From Negadavirga shengliensis (lineage in GTDB: Bacteria > Bacteroidota > Bacteroidia > Cytophagales > Cyclobacteriaceae), in the NCBI RefSeq assembly GCF_042652345.1, contig NZ_JBHSJJ010000003.1, forward strand, positions 496,001 to 560,000: a stretch of 64,000 nucleotides of DNA, written 5' to 3'. Below the pieces are notes generated by a model. That model did no database searches, had not been told where the DNA came from, and was given only the letters and a program-made list of their open reading frames with translations. Both the position numbers and the translations under genes were made by a program. Positions 17,013-24,678 of this stretch are shown here, one piece after another. Numbering within the stretch: the first letter of the stretch is position 1; every line of letters begins with the position of its first letter.

Positions 17013-18887
17013 ATGAAAAGTATCATTTTGCTATATGATGAAAAGGAATGGTCCACGGTGGAGAAAAATATTATTCCTACCCTGGCTGAACACCTGAAAC
17101 TTAAGCTGGCTTTCAATACCGATGTCCGCATAGAACTTGGGGAAAAAGATTTTGTTGTCACTTATCTGTCTGACGAACAATTGAAGGAATTTTTTCCCAT
17201 TGCTTTAAAAAAGGCATGGCGGGTAGGTTTGTTGCCCCATCCCAAGCTTGTGCATGGCCGGCAGGGGTTTGGAGTTGCCAGTGACCTTCAAACCAGCCTT
17301 GACAACATGCTTTCTGCAGAAACCACGGAAGAAGTAGATATCCTTACGGTGAACGGCAGGCCGGTATTCAATACAGTAGTGATAGGGGAATCGCTGAGTG
17401 TGATGACCGGAACAGTAGCCCATACAGCCTGGCAGCGTTTTTGGAAAAAAGTCAGGTATTTTTTCAGCCTGTTCAAAAGAGCCCGGTTTCACCGGTATGT
17501 CATCAAAGCAGGTAACAAGGAGAAATTGGACACGGCGGCGATTGGAATGGTCATTGTGCAGCATGGAAAAAGCAATATTCTGAGCCGGCGGATTCTTGAG
17601 GACTCCTATATTAATGATGGTAAGATGCACATCATTATCCTGGCACCGAAGAGTGTTACTGGTCTGGTCTGGTTTGGCCTCAACAGTTTTTTCAGAGGAA
17701 AAGGAAAACGGGGTTTTCCGCCATTCGCCGCTCATATCAAGACGGGGACCTTTGTGGTGGAGAGCAATGAGCCAATCAGTTATTCCCATGATGGGGTCCT
17801 GATGAGTGCAAGGGAACTGGAATTGGTGGTGGCTCCCAAAGCCATTCACATTGTTCCCGGCAAGCACCTTGAGATGGGCGGCCAGCATAATGAAGAAGAG
17901 ATTTTCAAGGTAAAAGTATTGCCGCGGGGTGAAGCAAGGGATGAACTGGTGAGGGGAGTATTACCCTTTATCCATCATGCTTCTACGGAAGAGTTTAAGG
18001 ACCTTTTTTCGAGCCTTAGGGAGAATTCGCGGGCCTCGAGCAGTTATTTGGTGCTGATGGTTTTGTCCACTTTCATTGCGACCTTAGGGCTCTTTGGCAA
18101 TTCTTCCCCCGTGATCATCGGCGCGATGATCCTAGCACCATTGATGGCACCCATCATTTCCCTGGCCATGGGGGTGCTCAGGCAAGACCAAACGCTGATT
18201 TTCGACAGTGCCAAAGCTATCGGTTTGGGGATGTTTTTGGGCTATTTGTGTGCAGTGGCGCTTACCTGGCTGACCCCTTTGAACATTTCTAATGACGAGA
18301 TCCTGGCCAGAGTGAGGCCGAATCTGTTGGATCTGGGGATAGCGGTGGCTTCCGGGGTGGCCGGTGCCTACGCCAATGCCAAAGAAGAAGTGGCCAAAAC
18401 CCTGGCGGGTGTAGCTATAGCGGTGGCGCTTGTACCACCATTGGCAGTATCAGGCATCGGATTAGGGTGGCTGGATTGGACCATATTTACCGGCGCTCTT
18501 CTCTTATTGTTGACCAACCTTGCAGGAATGGTGCTTGCCGCGGCATTGACTTTTTTGCTGCTGGGCTTCAGCCCCTTTCGGCTGGCCCGAAAGGGTTTGC
18601 TATATTCGCTGGTGATCGTGGCGTTGATCAGTATGCCGTTGTTTTTGGGATTTATGGACATGGTGAGGGAAAAGGATGTGATTTCCAAATTGAACGGTCA
18701 CAGAATCGATGAAATGGTGTTGAGGGATGTCTTTGTGAGACAGGTGAAGCCCATGCGGTTGGCGGTAAAAATAATTTCTAACCATACTCTGAATGAAAGC
18801 CAGATCCGGGAAGTAAAAAAAGAAATAGAGGACATCGTCGGGGAAGAGGTGGAGTTGGAAGTGACAGTCGGGCTGAAAGTGCTTTGA
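17013..18887 (+). CDS. DUF389 membrane protein with lipid-kinase-like N-terminal half
   Basis: This is a 624-residue protein. The C-terminal half (about 335-550) is DUF389 (TIGR00341): multiple membrane helices with SSYLVLMVLSTFIATLG, PVIIGAMILAPLMAPI and GVAIAVALVPPLAV, followed by a cytosolic tail. Residues about 1-310 resemble the diacylglycerol/YegS-like kinase fold: a strand-loop VGLLPHPKL, NGRPVFNTVVIGES, and a late strand LVVAPKAIHIVPG. The canonical GGDGT nucleotide motif is not visible, so this half is probably not an active kinase. Role unknown; regulation of, or lipid sensing by, the membrane domain is a guess. It starts 39 bp after the mutase stop. Confidence 0.75.
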   Translation: MKSIILLYDEKEWSTVEKNIIPTLAEHLKLKLAFNTDVRIELGEKDFVVTYLSDEQLKEFFPIALKKAWRVGLLPHPKLVHGRQGFGVASDLQTSLDNMLSAETTEEVDILTVNGRPVFNTVVIGESLSVMTGTVAHTAWQRFWKKVRYFFSLFKRARFHRYVIKAGNKEKLDTAAIGMVIVQHGKSNILSRRILEDSYINDGKMHIIILAPKSVTGLVWFGLNSFFRGKGKRGFPPFAAHIKTGTFVVESNEPISYSHDGVLMSARELELVVAPKAIHIVPGKHLEMGGQHNEEEIFKVKVLPRGEARDELVRGVLPFIHHASTEEFKDLFSSLRENSRASSSYLVLMVLSTFIATLGLFGNSSPVIIGAMILAPLMAPIISLAMGVLRQDQTLIFDSAKAIGLGMFLGYLCAVALTWLTPLNISNDEILARVRPNLLDLGIAVASGVAGAYANAKEEVAKTLAGVAIAVALVPPLAVSGIGLGWLDWTIFTGALLLLLTNLAGMVLAAALTFLLLGFSPFRLARKGLLYSLVIVALISMPLFLGFMDMVREKDVISKLNGHRIDEMVLRDVFVRQVKPMRLAVKIISNHTLNESQIREVKKEIEDIVGEEVELEVTVGLKVL

Positions 18888-18929
18888 GATGAGGCACAAA
18901 ACCTCATTCCCTTTTCCTTATTTACCATT

Positions 18930-19866
18930 CACGCAGTATTCAGAAATCAGAAATCAGGAAAAAGGGAACAGGGAACAGGGAATCGGGCGGAAACTTCTGT
19001 TCTCTTTTCCCTATTCCCTATTTACGGAGTATGCAGGAAACCGGAAAAAGGGGGCAGAGAACGGGAAATCGGGCGGAAACTTCTGTTCTCTTTTCCTTAT
19101 TTACCATTCACGCAGTATTCAGAAATCAGAAATCAGGAAAAAGGGAACAGGGAACAGGGAATCGGGCGGAAACTTCTGTTCTCTTTTCCCTATTCCCTAT
19201 TCACGCAGTATTCAGGAAACCGGAAAAAGGGGGCAGAGAACGGGAAATCGGGCGGAAACTTCTGTTCTCTTTTCCCTATTCCCTATTCACGGAGTATTCA
19301 GGAAACCGGAAAAAGGGAACAGGGAACAGGGAATCGGGCGGAAACTTCTGTTCCCTTTTCCCTATTCCCTATTCACGGAGTATTCAGGAAACCGGAAAAA
19401 GGGAGCAGAGAACGGGAAATCGGGCGGAAACTTCTGTTCTCTTTTCCCTTTTCCCTATTCACGGAGTATTCAGGAAACCGGAAAAAGGGAACAGGGAACA
19501 GGGAATCGGGCGGAAACTTCTGTTCTCTTTTCCCTATTCCCTATTCACGCAGTATTCAGGAAACCGGAAAAAGGGGGCAGAGAACGGGAAGTCGGGCGGA
19601 AACTTCTGTTCTCTTTTCCCTATTCCCTATTCACGGAGTATTCAGGAAACCGGAAAAAGGGAGCAGAGAACGGGAAATCGGGCGGAAACTTCTGTTCCCT
19701 TTTCCCTATTCCCTATTCACTCAGTATTCAGGAAACCGGAAAAAGGGAGCAGAGAACGGGAAATCGGGCGGAAACTTCTGTTCCCTTTTCCCTATTCCCT
19801 ATTCACTCAGTATTCAGGAAACCGGAAAAAGGGAACAGGGAACAGGGAATCGGGCGGAAACCCCCC
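18930..19866. repeat. Array of eleven 86-bp hairpin/G-tract repeats
   Basis: The anchor CGGGCGGAAAC recurs at 18984, 19070, 19163, 19249, 19335, 19421, 19507, 19593, 19679, 19765 and 19851, a strict 86-bp period apart from one 93-bp step. Each unit has a purine arm (AAAAAGGGAACAGGG...), a short centre, and a pyrimidine arm (TTTTCCCTATTCCC), so it can fold into an imperfect hairpin. Two subtypes alternate for most of the array. Type A has four GGG runs with 4-nt spacers; type B has CAGAGAACGGGAAAT. The array fills the space between DUF389 and osmC. Long reading frames across it arise because the unit lacks stops in some frames and are not treated as genes. Confidence 0.95.
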
Positions 19867-19949
19867 ATTCCCTTTCCGTTCTGCACGATTATTGATAAAT
19901 TGAAAATGATTTTAAAATTTTCAACTATACCACAAAAAATGTTTCAAAA

Positions 19950-20387
19950 ATGAAAAGAAAAGCCACATCAATCTGGAAAGGATCAGGAAAAGAAGGAAGC
20001 GGAACGCTCTCCTCCCCCAGCAGTTTTTTCGATAACACACCCTATAGTGCCAGAACACGTTTTGAAAATGAGGACGGTAAGCAGGGAACAAACCCTGAGG
20101 AATTGATTGCAGCGGCCCACGCCGGATGTTTCAATATGGCCCTCAGTTTTCAGATATCCGGAAAAGGCTATACAGCTGACGAGTTGAATACGGTGGCAAC
20201 CGTGAACCTTGAAAAGGGAGATGATGGTTATGCCATCACGGGGATTCACCTGGATTTGAAAGGGAAAGTTCCGGATATGGATGAGGCGGAATTTAAGGAA
20301 CTTGCCCATGCCGCCAAAGAGGGCTGCCCGGTAAGTAAGGCTCTGAAGGCTGTGCCCGTTTCTCTGGATATATCCTTCTCTTCCTGA
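19950..20387 (+). CDS. OsmC-family peroxidase
   Basis: This 145-residue protein is of normal OsmC length. It has the two conserved redox cysteines, C60 in AAHAGCFNMALS and C126 in KEGCPVSKAL, and the N-terminal GTNPEELIAAAHA motif. OsmC/Ohr proteins reduce organic hydroperoxides in the cytosol. C126 is followed by PVSKAL, which fits OsmC better than Ohr. It starts about 85 bp after the end of the 86-bp repeat array. Confidence 0.9.
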   Translation: MKRKATSIWKGSGKEGSGTLSSPSSFFDNTPYSARTRFENEDGKQGTNPEELIAAAHAGCFNMALSFQISGKGYTADELNTVATVNLEKGDDGYAITGIHLDLKGKVPDMDEAEFKELAHAAKEGCPVSKALKAVPVSLDISFSS

Positions 20388-20514
20388 TAAGAAATCCAAT
20401 GAGGGACGAATCGGATTGTTTCCCCAGCTCCTGGATTCATTGGGAAGGAGCCCAAAGGAAGGTCAGATAATCTTTGATTTCGGGGACAAATCTGAAATCC
20501 CCATGTAAAAGAAT

Positions 20515-20574
20515 CTCCGTGTTTTTGTGCTTTTGTGGAAAAATGATAGCCATAAGGGAACCGAAAACACGGAG
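20515..20574. repeat. 11-bp inverted repeat followed by T-run
   Basis: CTCCGTGTTTT (20515-20525) and AAAACACGGAG (20564-20574) are perfect complements with a 38-nt loop, followed by six T at 20575-20580. It could act as a terminator for the upstream osmC gene or be a remnant of a dispersed element. No gene is visible in the rest of 20388-20690. Confidence 0.45.
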
Positions 20575-20689
20575 TTTTTTATGGGGCCTGTCCAGGGAAG
20601 GAGATATATAAGGTGGAATTTCCCTCAATGGGGCTTTTTGAAGGAACTTATTATAGCATGTTGACACCTAAACTTAAATGGGCAAAATC

Positions 20690-20890
20690 CGGATGAAATC
20701 GAGCATGACGAGATCGTCACAGGCCTGCCTGCCGAAGGGCAGTACGGCCCGCAGGCAGGAGGATGCCCCGATAGCCCCGATATTCTATCGGGGGGGAAAT
20801 CATGCGAGATTCCATGTCTGCATGCTGAAGTGCATTACGGCACGCAAGCATGTGACCGCCGAAAAGAAAATATAAACACATGAAACACAG
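20690..20890. repeat. Dispersed palindrome-rich element, long copy
   Basis: The element starts GATGAAATCGAGCATGACG, contains TGACGA-GA-TCGTCA, a CCTGCCTGC/GCAGGCAGG hairpin, CCCCGATATTCTATCGGGG and a CATGCT/AGCATG pair, then CATGCGAGATTCCATGT, and ends AACACATGAAACACA. A shorter copy with the same opening, middle and end blocks lies at 34562-34665. The remaining stretch up to 21173 holds no gene I can recognise. Confidence 0.7.
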
Positions 20891-21173
20891 CCTCGATAGG
20901 GGTTGGCACGGAGTTGGTGTTCTTACAACTGTTTTGGGGTGTGCCCTTCCGATCTTCCTGGAGAGCAAACCTGCGCGATGTCTTCCCCTTTAGTGAGTTA
21001 TCGGAGGGACTGAGGGGTGAAAGGGAAGGGACGTTCAACACATGGCAAGGCATACGTTTTATAGAAGCGTCAATTTAGCTTTTAATTTATAGGGGGACAA
21101 AAAGCTGAAGGTGTGGCCCGGGCAATGCATCTTGGAAGGGGTGTAAATATTTTAAGAGAAAAATGTTTTTATC

Positions 21174-23513
21174 ATGAACATGAATGATCGGAAAGACTTG
21201 CTGTCGGTAAACCCCTACACGGGAGAGCCCATGTACCTTGAGATTCAACAAATGGGCATGGTAGCCGCCCTGCGTGCTTCGGTGGAAAGTGTCGACACCA
21301 TGGCCATGATAGAGCCTCCATACCGCTACGTCAATGTTACGGATCCGGTCCGGGGAGGAAATTTTACCTATTTTCCGGAAGAAGCCGGATTAAGCCCCGA
21401 CAACGGCATTGTCTTTAAAGCTGTATCAGGGGGGTATTGGGTAAGACAAAAACATACCGATCATGGATTTTTGGAATGGTATGTCGGCGATGATATCTCT
21501 GATCCGGTCGCCAACTTGAATGCGATCGTGGCCTTGTCGCGGGCGGGGTATACTATTCAGCTGTTGAAGATGTATCCTATCGATACAGGGGGAGACCGGA
21601 ATTACATCACGGATAATGAAGATATTGAGGTGTTTTCTGAAAACAAAGAAGAATGCGGATTAATCATGGAAAGAATCCATTCCAATTTCGGATATTTCAG
21701 GGGAAATAAGAATTACGGATTTAGCCATGTCACTTTAGTGACAAGAAATTATTTGAACGATGTTCCTGTGCATCCGGCGATGTCCAATAATTACAAGCTG
21801 ATCAGTATATATGATCCTTCCGATAATAAAATAGATTTTAATAACTGTAATATCTTTGGCCAGGTGGTCAATCGAATCCGACGGAAGGGCAGTTTTACCT
21901 TTTTTTGTAAAGACAATAATTTTCATCATTGCACACAGTTTTTCAGTAACGCCGGTGAAAATCAATTTCAGCATGCAAGGATTGAATTTGTAAATAATTC
22001 CGTAAAAGAGATGGCTGGCAACATGTTATTTTTAAGCCAGATGGATAAGGAATCTTTGATTCATTTTACAGATAATCATTTTGAAAACGAGCAGGTATAC
22101 AGGGTAACCGGTGCCTATTTTGGGCCTCTGGTGGTGACGGGTGACGGTACCCTTTATTACCTGCGGAACAGGATTTATAACCTGCTTTCCTCCGACACGG
22201 TAAGCTCCGGTGCTCCCAGGGCCACTTCGAGTTTAACCACCATAGCTTATACATCTGTACAGCATATTTTCGTCCATGACAATACGGCCATAAATGTTCT
22301 TGGACATAATTCGGCATTCATTGAATTTAAAAACGGGCGTAACTTTTCAATTAAACGGAATGTCTTTAAAAATCATAAACAGGCCATTTATGATATAGGA
22401 GTACTTAAGAAAGGGGAGAATTACAGAAATATAAAAAATCCGCGATCAAATTTTCATTATGCTTTGTGCAAGCTTTCAAAGAATCATTCTTTTCCCAGCA
22501 CCACGTTTGAATTTACCGACAATGAAATTTTTATCCCCTATTTGAACAGGGGGAATGGACTTCCTCAGACCAAAATCGATTTTAGCAGGAATAAAATAGA
22601 GATAGATTTCCATGCAGGGGTAAGTGCATCAGATTGGGCGGGAAGGAATTTGGTCTACTCGGTCTGTCAACCTGCTTCCAGATATGAAGGGGATCAAATC
22701 AGCGTTAACCACAACTTGATAAAAATTAACAATGTTGCTTATAAGGATGAACCTGCGGTGTTTTTTAGTTTTGAAGGACAAGCAGCAGCAAAAGGGAGTC
22801 GTCCTCCCAGGGTTAAAGAAAATGTTGAGATCTCCAATAACTCTTTTATTTCCCAACAGCCGGGATTAAATTTTGTATTGGGTAGTCTCAATTGCCGTAA
22901 GGTTAATTGTCAACACAATGAAGTGCTGGTTTCAGACAGTTCCATTTTTATTTCAGGGACAAGATTGGGGGCCGGAGTTGCTTGGGATCAGGTAAGTAAA
23001 TATGATTTCAAAATAAGGAATGCCAATAAGTTACGGTTATTTTACCCAAGAAACCAGTCCAATAGTGAAGTTCTTATCACGGATAACCATCATGATTCCA
23101 TCGATATCGTAAACAGTTGGCAAAACAGTGTGAACTGGCTTTTCAACAAGGGTGGCGTCAACAATCCGGTTTGTATGGAAATCATCGTTAGGGCAGGAGG
23201 CATGGAGTCCGCCTTTAAGCTGGTATTGGCCCAGTTTAATGATTTAAAATACATGAACAAAAACAGGGAAATTGTCTCCATCTATTTAGTAGGAAGTGGG
23301 GCGCGACAGGACCATGTTTTCCCGTGCAGGGGCGGGCAAAATCCTTTTTCCATGAGGCTGTATGGTCATCCGAAGAGTAACCTTTGTTCAATATTTATAG
23401 AGGGCTTAGGCGGCTATAAACAGGTTGAATTTTATGTAAATGTTATTAAAGAACGGAATGTGGATGTTGGCACGTTTTATGATAAGTATTTACAGGCTGG
23501 GATGGATGGATAA
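21174..23513 (+). CDS. Large protein of unknown function, possible beta-helix fold
   Basis: This is a 779-residue protein without a signal peptide or membrane helix. Its opening (NPYTGEPMYLEIQ, then NVTDPVRGGNFTYFPEEAG and YWVRQK) resembles the head of pectate-lyase-like or tail-spike proteins. The middle is rich in short Asn-containing strands (FVNNSV, FTDNHFEN, IKRNVFKNH, FTDNEIF, FSRNKIEI, VNHNLIKI, ISNNSF), the pattern of right-handed parallel beta-helices. No catalytic residues can be assigned. It stands at the edge of the polysaccharide locus, 340 bp before the export gene, so binding, cutting or modifying the polymer is a reasonable guess. Start could be 21174 or the ATG at 21180. Confidence 0.65.
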   Translation: MNMNDRKDLLSVNPYTGEPMYLEIQQMGMVAALRASVESVDTMAMIEPPYRYVNVTDPVRGGNFTYFPEEAGLSPDNGIVFKAVSGGYWVRQKHTDHGFLEWYVGDDISDPVANLNAIVALSRAGYTIQLLKMYPIDTGGDRNYITDNEDIEVFSENKEECGLIMERIHSNFGYFRGNKNYGFSHVTLVTRNYLNDVPVHPAMSNNYKLISIYDPSDNKIDFNNCNIFGQVVNRIRRKGSFTFFCKDNNFHHCTQFFSNAGENQFQHARIEFVNNSVKEMAGNMLFLSQMDKESLIHFTDNHFENEQVYRVTGAYFGPLVVTGDGTLYYLRNRIYNLLSSDTVSSGAPRATSSLTTIAYTSVQHIFVHDNTAINVLGHNSAFIEFKNGRNFSIKRNVFKNHKQAIYDIGVLKKGENYRNIKNPRSNFHYALCKLSKNHSFPSTTFEFTDNEIFIPYLNRGNGLPQTKIDFSRNKIEIDFHAGVSASDWAGRNLVYSVCQPASRYEGDQISVNHNLIKINNVAYKDEPAVFFSFEGQAAAKGSRPPRVKENVEISNNSFISQQPGLNFVLGSLNCRKVNCQHNEVLVSDSSIFISGTRLGAGVAWDQVSKYDFKIRNANKLRLFYPRNQSNSEVLITDNHHDSIDIVNSWQNSVNWLFNKGGVNNPVCMEIIVRAGGMESAFKLVLAQFNDLKYMNKNREIVSIYLVGSGARQDHVFPCRGGQNPFSMRLYGHPKSNLCSIFIEGLGGYKQVEFYVNVIKERNVDVGTFYDKYLQAGMDG

Positions 23514-23802
23514 AGTGCTATCCTGAATCAGTCTTTATCACGTAACCCAAGTGGGTTCATCACAGCTACCTGTCACAAAGCGCTTTCAGTTTGCCCTTGT
23601 AAAACGGGACGGGTTTTTAAAAACTTCATACTTGGACATGAAAAGGGAATCGGGATATCATACTCATTTTCAGCGCACTTGATCATCCAATAATATTTGT
23701 CAATGGACATATATAATATAATAAAATAAAGAAAATAATAAATTATTAAAATATTGTTAGGATAAAAATATTGAGTAAGCTTTTTTAAATTTCTGATTTG
23801 AA

Positions 23803-23810
23803 TATCTTTG
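23803..23810 (+). promoter_or_regulatory. Possible -7 box (TATCTTTG) before the export genes
   Basis: TATCTTTG fits TAnnTTTG and lies in the AT-rich gap 23514-23853, 43 bp before the export lipoprotein start. The nearest TTG is too far upstream for a normal -33 box. Nothing else was recognised in this gap. Confidence 0.3.
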
Positions 23811-23853
23811 GAAGAGGGTTAAAATTCAATTATTTATATACTTAAAACAATTC

Positions 23854-24669
23854 ATGTCGTATTTTATGAGATTACTTTTATTACTGCTTATCATCACCTT
23901 GGGGGCATCATGTGTTTCCAACGAGAGAATTATTTATATGCAGGACCAGGGTGAAGAAAGACCGCTGTTTGAGATTGGGGAACTGGTTCCAAGCCAAACT
24001 GAGGACTACTTTCTACAATATAACGATGTGGTGGATATTCAGATCCGAACAACGTCACCGGAACTCAACGAGATTTTCCTGCCCCCTACGGCCCCGGGTC
24101 AACGGATGAATATGGGCATGGGGATGCAGAATGGCGGGGACATCTTCTTTATGAATGGATATACCATTGACCAACACGGAAACGTGGAATTGCCCTTGCT
24201 GGGAGAGGTGAATTTAATGGGATTGACTACCCGGGAAGCCAAAGAGAAAATTGAACAAAAGCTTACTTCATATGTATATCAGGATGATTTTTTTGTAAGG
24301 GTTCGATTAGGGGGAGTGCGTTTTTCTGCCCTGGGAGAATTTCGCCAAAACGGTAACTTTACCATCCTGCAGAATCAGATTACAATTTTTCAGGCCATTG
24401 CGCATGCAGGGGATATGACAGAGATTGCGAAGCGTGATGAGGTGGTATTGATAAGACAATACCCCGAAGGGTCCCGAACCTACCGGGTGAACCTCAACGA
24501 TAAAAGGATAGTGGGGTCGGAATTTTACTTCATCCGCCCCAATGATATGTTATATGCCGAACCCATGCGGATCAGGGAACTGGGAAGCGGCATCAATTTT
24601 GTACAGACCTTTCAGTTGGCTATAACCACCCTTTCGGCAGTACTATTGGTACTTAATGCCATTCAATAA
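23854..24669 (+). CDS. Wza-type polysaccharide export lipoprotein
   Basis: This 271-residue protein has a lipobox GASC with lipid cysteine near residue 22. The Poly_export domain (DVVDIQIRTTSPELNEIF, then YTIDQHGNVELPLLGEV) is followed by an SLBB-like segment (VRVRLGGVRFSALGEFRQNG) and a hydrophobic C-terminus that may be a membrane segment, as in Bacteroidota homologues. It forms the outer-membrane/periplasmic channel for polymer export together with the Wzc-like protein, whose start lies 9 bp after this stop. Confidence 0.9.
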   Translation: MSYFMRLLLLLLIITLGASCVSNERIIYMQDQGEERPLFEIGELVPSQTEDYFLQYNDVVDIQIRTTSPELNEIFLPPTAPGQRMNMGMGMQNGGDIFFMNGYTIDQHGNVELPLLGEVNLMGLTTREAKEKIEQKLTSYVYQDDFFVRVRLGGVRFSALGEFRQNGNFTILQNQITIFQAIAHAGDMTEIAKRDEVVLIRQYPEGSRTYRVNLNDKRIVGSEFYFIRPNDMLYAEPMRIRELGSGINFVQTFQLAITTLSAVLLVLNAIQ

Positions 24670-24678
24670 TCAGTGAGA

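Noticed and set aside
18889..19953. Long plus-strand reading frames (up to 354 codons) across the 86-bp array
   Set aside because: They are produced by the repeat unit, which lacks stops in more than one frame. Two overlapping frames give the same kind of repetitive peptide and no domain is recognisable.
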